A DNA stretch of 64,000 nucleotides. Origin: Adiantum capillus-veneris. Taxonomy: Eukaryota; Streptophyta; Polypodiopsida; Polypodiales; Pteridaceae. The notes under the pieces are model-generated. The model ran no database searches, was not told the DNA's origin, and worked only from the letters and a program-made list of their open reading frames with translations. The translations under genes and the position numbers were made by a program. This document shows positions 44,521 through 56,215 of this stretch, piece after piece (the stretch's first letter is position 1; each line of letters starts with the position of its first letter). The DNA is taken from assembly GCA_014529385.2 (NCBI GenBank), contig CM043963.1, forward strand, positions 79,570,412 to 79,634,411, given 5' to 3'.

Positions 44521-44759
44521 CATGTTTTATTTATGGTTATAAAATCTTTATGCCGTTATGCCATGATCAAGCTTTTGATTTTGTGGTTATATTTTTCTTA
44601 CAATTTTGCTAATTGCCATACACTCGCTCTTTAGCGTCAGCTTGTAAGTGGCGTGCGGTTGCATGTGCACTCTTCCTTAGGACGGAGAAGGTTGTTTTCT
44701 TTTGCTACAGTATATGCAACATCAGTTCCCAGCCCTCTCTGTCCAAAAAAATTTTGCAG

Positions 44760-44945
44760 GTTTGGTCGTCGGTACAGAGTACGGTATAAGCATCGGTAAG
44801 ACCTCGATAGACATGTCGGAATATGCTATAGTATTATCGGTGGTTATTTCATTGTATATTCCGACGCTCATTTCATGGTTTATTCCGGCGCTTAATATAC
44901 TGGTGCTTATATCGACGTCACGATACCGGCGTCTCTTTCGAGGCC
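44760..44945. repeat. Right subterminal repeats of the CACTA element
   Basis: Variants of TTCCGACG and its complement recur: gtcgtcggtac, catcggtaag, tgtcggaat, ttatcggtgg, ttccgacgctc, ttccggcgctt, tatcgacgtc, ataccggcgtc. They mirror the left subterminal block and are the likely counterpart binding sites for a TnpA-like protein. Confidence 0.75.
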
Positions 44946-45472
44946 TATTTCAATGATTTTTAGTTTTAAAACTAACTTTTTCTTGTCAGTATAAGCGTCA
45001 ATTTCTGCGCATCGTGTTGTAGTGTGCTTATTCTATGTGGGTGTTTGGCATACCAAAGATTGGTCAAGGATTTGTGTGTTAGTCGAATTTAGTTTGCATG
45101 AATATGAGAATATGATGCTATGAAGGGTCATAGGTGGTAGCCATGAGATGCCTTCAATGCAATCAGAGGTAAGTAGTCAGGGTTGGTCGGGAACAGGCAC
45201 GAGCAACAAAGGTTAGCAGATTGGGTATTTGTGTGTATGTTTACTAGAGGTTAGGGGTGCTGTGGAAAACCCTGGGCTGTAGAGATGCATTCAAGTTGTG
45301 ATGGGTGTGCTCCCATTTCCTCCTTTCCATCTTGTGGTGCCCCCATGAAGGATCACATTGATTGCTTGAGGGATGGTGTGGTTCAATAACTGTAGAGTTT
45401 TGGCATCTCAAGTGAATTGCCCAATGTGATCCCATTATTTAGTTTGGCTTTTAGGTATTTATTTTACTTATT

Positions 45473-45582
45473 TGTCAAAGTCTTGGGTAGGGAAATTTAC
45501 TGAGGTTGTAGAGTATAACCAACCCCTTGCCTCCATTGTATACACATTCAGTTGTTCATTGCTGAGGTTGATTGGTTCAGGA

Positions 45583-45644
<62 letters not shown>

Positions 45645-45689
45645 CTCACTCCCCTTGGTCTCTACACTTCCACATCGTCGACTTTGACA
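45473..45689 (+). repeat. Short LTR (217 bp) of a copia-type element
   Basis: The block starts TGTCAAAG and ends CTTTGACA, an 8-bp perfect terminal inverted repeat, and is followed at once by a primer site. It contains a (CT)28 tract near its 3' end. No coding domain follows, so the element may be a non-autonomous TRIM- or LARD-like copy or a truncated one; the partner LTR is not found. Confidence 0.7.
45585..45640. repeat. (CT)28 microsatellite
   Basis: Uninterrupted CT run of 56 bases inside the short LTR, ending 49 bp before its 3' end. Confidence 0.98.
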
Positions 45690-45701
45690 TGGTATTAGAG
45701 C
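45690..45701 (+). promoter_or_regulatory. Primer-binding site, initiator Met tRNA type
   Basis: TGGTATTAGAGC, one C-to-T change from the standard site, directly at the LTR end in CA. Confidence 0.8.
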
Positions 45702-45799
45702 TTCTTAGTGGAGCTTAGCGCTTGAAGCCCTTAGCGTCGGCATCCCTTACCCTTGAGGAGTTCCCCCCCTTGCTGGTCGTCGGCATCCCTTGCAACCAT

Positions 45800-46146
45800 A
45801 GCGTTTTAAAACGATGGGTGTTTTGCTCCTTCACCTGTGTCGGATCTCTCACCCCTCTCTCTTGCCAACGTTGCCCCCTCATCTGCGCCATGCTGTGTTT
45901 TGAAATGCTGCAAAGGCATCCCCCTTGCACACCTGTCTCATGTCTCCCTTGGGTCACTACAAGCGTTTTGAAACGCACTACAGAGGCATCCCATGTGACT
46001 CCACCTTGCAGCCTCTCCTGCCCGCCGGTTCTAAAGGCGCTGTGGCTAGTGTTTTGAAATGCTAGGCCAGTGGCCTAGCCAGGCGACAGGTGTTTTCCCC
46101 TCCTTAGTGACAACATCACACTCTTCCCTGCAGCATTCTAAAACGC
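45800..46146. repeat. Repeated palindrome AGCGTTTTGAAACGCT in short tandem units
   Basis: Copies lie at 45800-45815, 45894-45909, 45962-45977, 46048-46063 and 46133-46146. Arms vary between GCGTTTT and GTGTTTT or GCATTCT, again as CpG against TpG or CpA. Several are followed by aaaggcatcccc or agaggcatccc. Spacings of 68-94 bp suggest diverged units of about 85 bp within the element leader. Confidence 0.75.
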
Positions 46147-46149
46147 CAC

Positions 46150-46990
46150 AGCCTACAAGCACCCTTGGAGATAAAAAGGGGCATTGTCGCACGAGGAGGA
46201 GCATCTAGAACCGAGAAATTAGAGTAGAAAAGGAAGATTGTGAAGCGGTTTGGGAGACGGAGAGGCAAATTACGGAGCGGCTTTGTGAAGCAATGAGGAG
46301 TGGTTTTGCACCACCTGGTTTAGTACCCATCATCCGTGGCTTGGGAGTGGAGTCTCCCATTGAGCTTTGGACTCCAAAGAGGGTGGATTTTGCTACAAAG
46401 CTTTGGATCTGTAGAGGAGCGGATTGACGTCGGCTTGGACAGAACTCTTAGTCCTTGTTATGCACAGTTTATTGTGGAGCTTTGGAATTGTTCAAGGCCT
46501 GCCTACCATAGGGCAAACGTGTAAAGCGGCTATCGATGTTAGATTTTTGGATTTCAGAGAGGGATAGCGGATTGTGCGAAGTCCATTAAGTGTGGAGTTC
46601 CCTTTGCGGTGGAATTGAATCGGCTTAGAGAATTTGCGGCTTGGTTTGTACAACCATTTTTTGGAGTACAAGAAGGTACCCGATTACCAGATCTTGAAAG
46701 GGGGACTGCTTATGTGATTACTTGGTTAACATAAGGCCTTTTTATCAAATGAACCACCAACATCCTCCACGTTGACAAGTTCTTTGACATCAGGTTAGGG
46801 TCATCATCCTCCTACAGTCAATCGAACATTGGCAAATTTGAACAGCTTTTCAAACCCAACTGTGTGCATGCTCCTCAATAGTCTATATTGGTGTTGATCT
46901 AAGGATTCTTAAAAATGTCAACTTGACACCACAAGAAGTACCACTGCAGGATTCTCTTCGGTCGAGGTCTCGATCATCATCTTCAGTGTC
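46150..46990. other. No recognised feature
   Basis: Moderately GC-balanced sequence with a TATA-like string (gagataaaaagg, 46169). No open frame shows domain motifs. It may be interior sequence of the short-LTR element. Confidence 0.35.
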
Positions 46991-46993
46991 GAG

Positions 46994-46996
<3 letters not shown>

Positions 46997-47046
<50 letters not shown>
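46997..47046. repeat. (TC)25 microsatellite
   Basis: Uninterrupted TC run. No LTR end or primer site follows it, unlike the tract at 45585. Confidence 0.98.
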
Positions 47047-47049
<3 letters not shown>

Positions 47050-47464
47050 AGGAGGGTCTAGGACCACCAACAATGATTGAATTGTCAAGATTATTTCACA
47101 AAGGGAGATCATAACACTAGTTGATGTGCTACACATGCTATCACTTGACAACCCTATCCTCCCCCTTACATGATCTCCTATAATGCCAAGGCAAATAGTT
47201 ATTGTTTCTAATTGTACAAGTACATGCACTCACGAGAAGTACTTGTACCAAATCAATAAAATACTCAATAGTGGGTACTTCAAGAAGATGCATATTCACG
47301 ACGGTAGTACTCTCAAGGTGAGTGTGGGAATTGGACTTGAAAACACATATGGAGTTCAATGATTAGGCCGGGGATGCTTGGCTGCACCGTCATCTATAGT
47401 GGCAAGGCAAAAAACTTTGAGTAGGGAGGGGTGTTCAATAGGAGCAAGAGAGGTTATAGTGCAA

Positions 47465-48255
47465 GCAACATCATAGGACTGAAGGGCAATGAGGCTGCTC
47501 CATGTAGGAGTCGCGGTGGGGATAGTCATTCAAGGATACGACAACAATGTACTTTTCGGAGATACAACCAAGTTTCAAGGTTTTAATCTACTTCTAAACC
47601 TCCATTCCTAAGTGTTTGCTTGGTCGACACAACCAGTATACGAGATAGGGCATGACTTTTGTTCCTTATTATTTTTGGGGAGACACAGTGCCGACTCTCC
47701 ACCATACTTTTGTATGGCACTTCTGTGTGACACACATTATTTGATCTATAGTGTTTCTCTTTTGCTTATTGTATGATGCATAAGTTTAACTACTTATGTT
47801 GTCCTGTTGTAGATCAATAGTAGTGGAGTCCTCTGGGTTCCAAATTCAAACGATAACATTGCTCATTCTCCAGGTCAATAGTACATTTCAATCTTTAAAG
47901 TTTTACATTGCTTGTTGCTCACTAGTTTTACAATATGTTCTTGCTTATTGTTGTACTTTCTTTTAGTCACATCTTGATATCACTACCAAAAATCCATGTC
48001 AAGGCCTAAATTGGCCATATATCAACCACAAGTATGAGTCTAGCAAGTAAAAGGGATATTGTTGCAAGTAAACCAGTGCAACCAATCGGTCTTTTTGCTA
48101 CCAATGGACATAAGTTATTAGGAGACATTTCATGGTGACAATAGCCTATATCATGATGGTGATAGTACAGGGTTGAGGGGCAATCAGGTTGCTCCATGCA
48201 GGAGTCGAGGTGGGGATAAGCATTTAAGTATATGATAGCAATGTACATTCTGAGG
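47465..48255 (+). repeat. Pair of ~100-bp direct repeats
   Basis: The segment at about 47475-47565 recurs at about 48168-48258. Shared text includes gaggggcaat/gaagggcaat, ttgctccatg, aggagtcg, ggtggggata and caatgtac. The copies differ at perhaps one base in five. The rest of 47050-48700 has no recognised feature. Confidence 0.65.
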
Positions 48256-48699
48256 GAGGAAATCCATACACCGAGCAAAAAAAACCGACCGTTTCATCTT
48301 TTTGAGAAAAAGTAAAGAGAATTGTAAGCTTTTTGATCAAGACCTTCCAGACTGTAAAGTGCAAGCAATCCAAAAAAATGGGTCAATTCATAGAGGATTG
48401 AAAATTCCAATGTATGAAGGTGATCACTGCTACCAAATAAATTTACTTGATTAAGTAGCATAAGCTATTGAAACAAAGCAAGTATAATCGGCACCTCTTT
48501 TGCAATGGAAATTACAGGGAATCCAAAAAAATAGCCAATCCACAAAGGACCACAAACCTTAGCTCAAAAAGCCAATGCTATGCTGAAACTCTAGCTCCAT
48601 CCAATCCCTAGAACAACTCTATTTTTGTGAATACAACCTGATGCACAAACTCATGATTTGTAGAGTCCAAGGACACAAAAATACACAAAGTACATGTGC

Positions 48700-51600
48700 T
48701 TGCAAGGCACATACATGAGGCACTAGTTTGCTCTTTTTTGAAAATCCTCACAAGTACATCGAGGGAAGTTTGCAATGGTCACAACATAAGTCACCCCCTT
48801 TTGAACCAAGCTAGGAGTGCTAACATGAAAAACATGTGCCGCATTAGCCTTGATATAACTTCTCTCACTAGCTATTCTTGCATGCTTTGGCCCAATGATA
48901 TCCTCTCATTGAAGCCTTTGGTTAATTTTGACCTCCATCTAGCATGCTTTCCATCTCTAAATTTAGCACAAAAATAACTAGGTTATGTTCCACATTTCCC
49001 ACTAGGGGGGTTGTTTGGTTTTGTTGTCACATTATCACCTACAACACAAATCCATTTTTTTGCAGCATCTCGACCTCCCATGAAAATAGACAAATCCCTT
49101 TTCCACAACGACATCCCCATGGCTGGCTTAGGATGTCCAATAATCATCTTATCAATATTATAGGCATGAGTGCTACTATCATTGCAAAACCATACAAACC
49201 CCTCCACAATTCCTCTTGGTTTGGCATCCACAACTAGATATTCTCCTTCCCCAAATGAAAGGTACAAGAACACCATTTTGCACATTATCTAAATTGTTGT
49301 TTATGAACCTACCACAATGTACTTTATCTCTAGGAAGAACACCAAAACACGTATTTTTCTACTAGTTTCTGGGTATCTTATTTCCCAGACCGTTCCAGGC
49401 ACCTTCTTCTCTGTTTAGAGACTTGGAGAGGCACTTCTTCTCTTGCCAGAGACTTGAGAGGTGGAAGCATTTTGCTTGTATGTGGTAAAGTGTAAACTAG
49501 TGTAGTGATAGTAACAAACTCTGGTCTATGGAAGTCATCTTCAAGAGTTTCATCGGGGTCAATAAAGATTGTCCGTGATTTTTGCAGACTCTTTTCCTTT
49601 ATTGTGTCTCTATTCATCTCTAAACTTGTTATTTGCATTTCTAGAACTACTAATTGAGTTGCATCGACAATTTTTCTATTGGACACACACACTGATTGAT
49701 TGCTCATAAATCTAGTTGTCAGGTCTGCCATCGTTGGTCCTATGGATGATTGCATGTCTTTCAAGTACGCATTGTAATGCACACTTTGAAGAATTGTTGC
49801 GCCATATTTTCACGGGACTTCATCAAGGCCAATGTTTGTTTTATAACCAATTGAAGAACACATTCTTACATGTTTAGCCTCATAAAGATTTGTTCTTAGG
49901 AGAAAAGAACCTGATTCATCTTGAGCAACAAATATGTCTCCCCAGTGTTGCACATTTGTGTTGCATGTTTGGATGGTGCATGCAACCCAAGTAACCATGT
50001 TTATTAATTTATGCTCTTCTTGAAATGAGGAATGTATACACTTAGCAATGTGATTAACCATGCTTTGTTCCTAGTGAAAAACACATGATCTCTTTCTCTC
50101 GCATCTTTTTGTTTGGCTCCACCAAAGTAGAAAGTACGGAGTGCAACCTAGTTTGCGTTTGCCTCATTTTCCATAAATCCTCAAAATCTAGGCTTATCAT
50201 AACCATGATCAACAACCACCTTATTAAACATTTTCCAAAACTCTATCTGGGTGTGCTTGTTTTCCACAGTAAACACTAGCATATTGTCAATGTTAGTAGC
50301 TCTCTTACATATGAGTTGTAAGCATGTGCCAAAATAGTAGACCAACTCTCTACACAATGCGCATGATCAAAGTGCACTTATATATCTTGCAAATTCCCTC
50401 TTGGGTGCATATGGCTCACTAAATCAACACCGCTCCGTGGCCCCATTGTAGACATCTTAAATATAAGAAGTTGTAGTTCAAGTCCAAGCTGTCTTAGAAA
50501 CATGACACTATGAAGAAAAGGATACCTTGATTTTGTCTTAAAAGTCAAGATAGACTCTAAACCAACAAATGTAATTCCTTTTGCTTGTTTAGATGACTAC
50601 ACGGTCCTTTGTACATGCCGTGTATTTGGCAATGTGGCTATATAATCAAGAAAACTAGAGAACTCTCCATTTGCAATTGGTGAGTCAATAGGAGTTGCTT
50701 GAGACACAAGAATATCCATAATGAGTTCCTCTATAGTCTTTCTTTCAAGCCATTTGGCTGTTGTTAGAGTATCAAAGGCAACTCTATGCATCGAGGCATC
50801 AAATATTGACTTGTCTGCACTTTTGGTCTTTCCCTAAGCAATAGAGTGTTTGTGAAAACCTAAATGCAATAGACATCTAGTAACACTGGTATTCTCAAAA
50901 GGCATACAATAATATATAACTGCTAGACAAGTGTTAATGCACTCAGGCATTTGAGGACAATGAAAGCATGCAAGTGTTCCATTATCTACATCCAAATGTC
51001 CTTTACTTGGAGCACAAGCTAATCTTCCTCGCCACTAAGACTTATTAAAATTCTTTTTCATTGGAAGTATGGACATTCCAGATTGGCACATCTCAAACGC
51101 CCTAAAAAATAGCTAAAATATATATTACGCTTTAATAAGTCATTGCTGCATGTAACATACTCTGCATGTAACATACCCTTTAATAAGTCATTACTGCATG
51201 TAACATACTCTGTCCAAGCATGCCCATCAAATCTCTATTCCATCCCAAACATAGTAGAGTTATCTTTTTGAGGAGGAAGTTCATACACACATATACGTCA
51301 TAGAAAGTAGGCATTTCTAAAACCTTAATCACATGCTCAATAGATGAGAGTGCAATATATAGAATTGTTGCAAAGGAAGAGAACAAATAACATCGAGTAC
51401 ACTTTTGACACATACAATGCTATCTTTAAATATGATTGGAGTATCTTTTGAGCAAACAAACCTTGGTGATGGTTTTTCCAACAAAACACCTTGTAAAACT
51501 ATCAATATTCATGATTCAACATGTAGAAGAACTCATTAGTAGCATTGCATGCAGGTTTAAATTTCACTTGCTCACCTAGAAGTGTCAGTCAATGCAAAGA
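48700..51600 (-). pseudogene. Decayed protein of an unclassified transposon-like family
   Basis: Minus-strand codons in changing frames form a long protein remnant. Right to left: RCANLECPYFQ (about 51100), a cysteine-bearing stretch (LACFHCPQMPECINTCLAVIYYC), MHRVAFDTLTTAKWLERKTIEELIMDILVSQ split at 50791-50597, LQDIQVHFDHAHCVESWSTILAHAYN near 50380, MVNHIAKCIHSSFQEEHKL (50061 on), VHYNAYLKDMQSSIGPTMAD (49782-49378), RDKVHCGRFINNNLDNVQNG and FVWFCNDSSTHAYNIDKMIIGHPKPAMGMSLWKRDL (two adjoining pieces of 49285-48983). The text resembles large repeated ORFs I recall in other big plant genomes and reads as a transposase-like protein, but I cannot name the family. Many stops; no intact domain. 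Confidence 0.45.
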
Positions 51601-51919
51601 CAAGTTTCAATTTTACAATTCAAAATGCTCTTTCAAAGCTTCTACAATCATGGTGTCAAATCAATGATCAAACATCAACACAAGTTTTTGCTTATGCTTG
51701 GGACCAAAGATAGTCATCAAGGGAAATTTGGGGTCTGGAGAGGACCTTTTAAGAATTTGGGATTAATGGAGCTCCTCCAATAAGAAAAGGGCTATTGTTA
51801 TGGTGACAAATTTGTTAAAAGGAGATTTTCTGTCACTAGAAAATCTGGTATATGATATTGGCATTTAAGGTGAAACAAATTTCAATAGCCTCCAAGTAGA
51901 AAATAGTGGGAGAATATGA

Positions 51920-51921
<2 letters not shown>

Positions 51922-51964
<43 letters not shown>
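51922..51964. repeat. (TC)n microsatellite
   Basis: About 21 TC units, flanked by unique sequence. Nothing else is recognised from 51601 to 52992 except the next CT tract. Confidence 0.97.
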
Positions 51965-51966
<2 letters not shown>

Positions 51967-52201
51967 CTCCACAAAGGAATACTTTCATCACTTCTTTTTT
52001 CCAACTTCTGGATGTGGTTGTATAACACGAGGTGTAACTATGATTGTCTCTAAGACCTCCCCCCCGCCATTCGGAGAATTGGCAATTATTCACAACATTT
52101 TCAGGAAGTTGTTGTATGGCGCGATAGCATATTTTTGCTTTTATGGAAAACTGCCCCGATTGCCATTAGACAAACTAGCCATTATGTACCTTTCCTTATC
52201 T

Positions 52202-52204
<3 letters not shown>

Positions 52205-52235
<31 letters not shown>
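52205..52235. repeat. (TC)n microsatellite
   Basis: About 15 TC units following a T- and C-rich lead-in. Confidence 0.95.
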
Positions 52236-52237
<2 letters not shown>

Positions 52238-52992
52238 ACTTTCACTAAGATAGACACCACAGCCCATTAATACTTAATGTACTGACACCTAGAGAAATGT
52301 ACTATGGAATGGACACATGATTGGAGTGGGAACTAAATATGAGCTTAGTCACTTCTGCCAGCTGGACTGACTTAGGTATTTGAATATATTAGTGGACTAA
52401 TTGCCTAGATATGACCTTATACACTGACTAGATTACAAAAGAAATCTAATTAGAATTTGGTAAGGCTGTACCTAAACTAAGCCTTAACATCTCTCTTGAC
52501 TTAGGGACTCGGGATGCAATAAACCCAAGGGCCTATACCACCTAGGGTGTTTTTAAAGATAGGATCCCTTGTGCAGGGGTGAATACCTAGGCTATTAAAA
52601 GAAGATCATGATGGTGAAGTTACAATGCCTTTACTACAATTTCACTCAAGGGCAGATGCCTCAAATTTTATGAGGAAATCCACCTTTACTTCTTGCTGCG
52701 TAGACCTTAGCCATGGCGCCTTTGATGTAGAGGAATAGTATTTAAAGGCGAACCCTTTATCTTGAGCTTGCTTAGGTTCCTTCTTAGAACATTGATTGCT
52801 TATTATGTGAGCATAGCTAAGACTTCTGGTTATGCTAGAGCAGTGCTAAGTAAATAAATTAGTAGATCTACATCTCCTTCTTCTCTTAATTAGAGGGCGA
52901 ATAAGATTTACTAGCACTAAATGACAATTAAGTATGGAGCGTGATTTATTCCTTGTAATTTTTTGTGTTAAAAACGCACATTTATGAGGCCC

Positions 52993-53603
52993 TGTTATGA
53001 GGAGAAGCCATTGTACATGAAGAAAAATCACTCATTGGAAACCAAAATTTTCACGGGCAGTCTCGCGCCGGAATATTCGGATGGCCCCAGTTGGCTGGTT
53101 GGCCAGTAGTCAATGGCCGGTGGCCGATATTCAAATTGGACTTGTCTTCTCAAGGGCAGCTACACATGGGTGCATGGGAGAATTCAACTCGGACTTGTCT
53201 AAACAAAGGCGACTACACACTATTGCCTCTCATGAGAGAGGGTAGCCCTTTTGGCCTATAAAAGCAGGCCTTTTCTACACACAAAAATGAATTGAAGAGG
53301 TGAAGCACTGTGATGCATTGTGAATTTGACACAACAAGGTGGACGTGAGGTGGTGAGAGTGAAGCAAGGCAAGATCTCCAAAAGGGTATAATCCCTTTGT
53401 AATCTACTTCTTGTTTTGAAGTATTAAATCCATCGAGTGGCTGCTTTCTCGTGGACATAGCCCACATTGGGTGAACCACGTATATTGTGTGTGCTATCTC
53501 TCTCTCTCTCTCTCTACTCTATAATCTCTTGTGTGTGAAAATTATCTCTCTCCATTAAGCAAACTACTCAGTTATCTACTTAGCTATGTCATATTCCCTA
53601 ACA
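52993..53603 (+). repeat. 5' LTR of a plus-strand copia element
   Basis: The block ends ...CCCTAACA two bases before a primer site and could start at TGTTATGAGG, matching the TGTTA/TAACA tip symmetry. It holds a TATA box (ggcctataaaagcagg, about 53249) and a short (TC)n tract at 53497-53514. The left end is uncertain because no second LTR remains. Confidence 0.6.
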
Positions 53604-53605
53604 AC

Positions 53606-53617
53606 TGGTATCAGAGC
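53606..53617 (+). promoter_or_regulatory. Primer-binding site, initiator Met tRNA type
   Basis: TGGTATCAGAGC follows the LTR by two bases (ac), the same spacing as in the other copia elements here. Confidence 0.92.
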
Positions 53618-53674
53618 AAGGTTTGCTCGTAGCTAAAGCATCTCAAGGAAAGGAGTCTTTGAGTTGAGTGGGAT

Positions 53675-56215
53675 AATGGTGGAGGAAGGGAAGCTCAAGA
53701 TCAAGAAGTTCAATGGCAAGAACTACCAACATTGGAAGATGCACATTGAAGACTATCTCTACCAGAAGGACCTTCATTTTGCCACTAGGCGGTCTTGCAA
53801 AGAAGCCTACAACAATGGCAGATGAAGAATGGATTGTCCTTGACCGAAAGGCATTAGGAACAATCGGGCTAAGCTTGGCGTCAACGGTGGCTTTCATAAT
53901 TTTGGAGCTGAAGACCATGGAGGACTTGATGAAATCACTTGACAGCCTCTACGAGAAACCATCGGCATCCAATAAGGTATTTCTCATGAAGGGCTTGTTC
54001 AATCTAAAGATGACAGAGAATGGTTCACTTGTAGAACACCTAAATGACTTTAACACTAGGTTGGGAACCTAACAGGACATAAAAGTGTCCTTTCAGGGTT
54101 TTGAAAAAAACCTCCAAAACCATAGTAGATCCACTCATTTTGTAAAATCCTTTCATGAGGTTATAGTTCAAGGCCTACTACACATGGAAAAAATAAGAAA
54201 CTTGTAAAATTTCTCATCTTTTGGTCACACCAAGCCTGCAAAGTTGATGGACCATTACATTTTCATCAAAACAGTCATTTCTTACGTTTTGTTGCATAAA
54301 AATAAGATTAGGGATTTTTGTAGGACTTGAGATAAATTCCCTAGTTGACTTCAATGGCTTGGTGATCAAAACATATGATTACTTCTCACTCACTATTTTT
54401 TGTTTTGCCAAAAGAAATAGGTACAAAAAAGTTGAATTTTTACCATTCTGCAAACCTATCATCAAACTTTCTATAGCCACGCTCAATACAAACAATATAT
54501 GCATGTTTTCTTAGTTCCCTATTGTCCTTTAGGTTCATAAGGAGCCATAAAGCATGTCAAAAGAATAATACATCTCTTACCAAGGGGAATCTTGGGGACA
54601 AAGATGAAGTACTAAATACAACAAACATGAAAAAACTGGGTTCAACATTATGAGTTGTAGAATCCCATAGAAACTATTCAATATCTAGCCAAATTTGATC
54701 CTTATGACTAGATATGGTTACTACCTACAAGATGCATGTAGTTGTCACAAGAAACTAACAATATTGAAAAAGGTATACTTGATATACTAGAATGTTTCGT
54801 TTTCTTCTATAATTGAAAAAATCAACCATCGTTGTCTACTATGCAAAATAGGGTATTAGGTGCCCCAAAACTCAAGGAATATTAGCTTTATGTTACAATA
54901 TGCAATATAAAAAATCAAAACTACATTTGGATATCATGAAAGCCACCAAAAAAATCAAAGAAGAACTAAAATTGGCTAAAAAACAGGATTTGACAATTTT
55001 TGTAATTTGGTCATAACTTACAACTTTAACATTTATTTCTCCCTAGAAGCATCTGGACATGTTGAGGACTATTAAAGATAGTTCTCTAGCATTATAGACC
55101 TCACAAACATGAATTCTAGAGTGGTATAGTTGCAAAAAGTTGAAAAAAGCCAAAAATAGGACCCGTTTTTTCACACAGTTTAGGTTGTGAAATGTTGTGC
55201 AACGACAAGGTTAAAGATGGAATTGATATTCCAAAAAAATGTGGAGTTTTTTTCAGCTCATGAGACAACATTATAAATAGATAGCACCTCAAAATCCATT
55301 TTGAAACTCTTGACATAATTCAAGGAAAATGGTCACTTAACAGGACATAAAAGTGTCCCATTACCAACCTAGTGTTAACACCAACACAAATCAACTTCAA
55401 TTGGTGAAAATCAATTTCAATGATGAAGTGTGAGCTCTCCTTATACTATCATCTCTACCGGATAGTTGGGACAGCCTTGTGATGGCTGTAAGTAACTCTA
55501 TCTCTGACACAAATACTCTTAAGTTTGATGATGTTGTGAGTGTTCTCCTTAGCAAGGAAATGCGAAGGCGAAGCACAGGTGAATCATCCAGTGCTACATT
55601 GTCAGTGGAAACAAGAGGAAGGCCTAAGGAGAGGTTCAAAAACCAAAAGGGTCGTGATCGCTCAAGGCGGAGCAAGTCACACACAAAGTCAGTTCTTGAA
55701 TGTTGGAACTACGGCAAGAAGGTCCACATCAAGAAGAATTACTGGTCCAAGAAGAAGAAGGAGTTGGAATCTCAAGACAGCAAGCCAACATCAGAGGCCA
55801 ATGTGGAAGGTAAAGTAGAGCAAGATGCTCTAATTCTCTCATTAGACAATGTGTCTAATTCTTGAATAGTAGATTTTGGGGCTTCATTCCATGTGACACC
55901 GCACAAGCATCATTTCCAAGACTACACCAAAGGTAATTTTGGGTATGTATACTTGGGAAGTTGTCGGCAAAGGTACAGTTTGTGTCAAAACTGCTAATGG
56001 AAATGAATGGAAGCTTAAAGATGTTAGGCATGTTTCTTCTCTTTGCAAAGAATTGATCTCTACAGGACAATTGGATGATGAAGGTCACAAAATTGCATTT
56101 GGAAACAAACAATTGGACGATGAAGGTCAAAACATTGCATTCGGAAACTAACAGTGGAAGATCTCAAAGGGATCTTTGGTGGTTGCCAAAGGAGAAAAGG
56201 TTGGTACACATAACT
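53675..56215 (+). pseudogene. Copia gag-protease, interrupted by a transposon
   Basis: ATG at 53675 starts MVEEGKLKIKKFNGKNYQHW, a typical copia gag opening. A frame change near 53780 leads to ADEEWIVLDRKALGTIGLSL and LVEHLNDFNT, where the 54054-55374 transposon is inserted. Gag resumes in frame beyond it with the segment before PDSWDSLVMAVSNS. A basic linker precedes a knuckle reduced to CWNYGKKVHIKKNYW (the second cysteine is lost), then a protease start (IVDFGASFHVTPHKHHF), VKTANGNEWKLKDVRHV and a partial internal repeat (QLDDEGHKIAFGN, then QLDDEGQNIAFGN). Homology ends near 56215, where the palindrome-bearing sequence begins; integrase and RT are missing. Confidence 0.8.
54054..55374. 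mobile_element. 1,321-bp non-autonomous DNA transposon, CACTA-like tips, TTAA duplication
   Basis: The ends read CACTAGGTTGG and CCAACCTAGTG, and the flanks are TTAA on both sides (54050-54053 and 55375-55378). Host gag codons on the two sides are in the same frame when one TTAA is counted, which supports the boundaries. A 20-base string beginning AACAGGACATAAAAG appears in direct orientation near both ends (about 54070 and 55339) and is itself nearly palindromic. The interior is AT-rich and non-coding. CACTA elements usually duplicate 3 bp, and TTAA is typical of piggyBac, so the superfamily is open. Confidence 0.8.

Larger units (their letters stand above)
35976..45024 (+). mobile_element. 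Complete CACTA (En/Spm) DNA transposon, 9,049 bp
   Basis: The left end is CACTACAAGAGG and the right end is the complement of CACTACAACACG. The 3-bp sequence tgc flanks both ends (35973-35975 and 45025-45027), the duplication size expected for CACTA. The ends carry subterminal GC-rich repeats. Inside, in plus orientation, lie a repeat-filled 5' region, a Tnp2-type transposase remnant and a TnpA-like second gene. The coding parts contain stops and frameshifts, so this copy is not autonomous now, although its ends look usable. Confidence 0.93.

Noticed and set aside
44310-44612. 80-codon frame through GGTTAT repeats
   Set aside because: Low-complexity translation of a simple repeat.
46785-46800. 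A second ...CTTTGACA string as a possible end of a partner LTR for 45473-45689
   Set aside because: The preceding sequence does not match the LTR.
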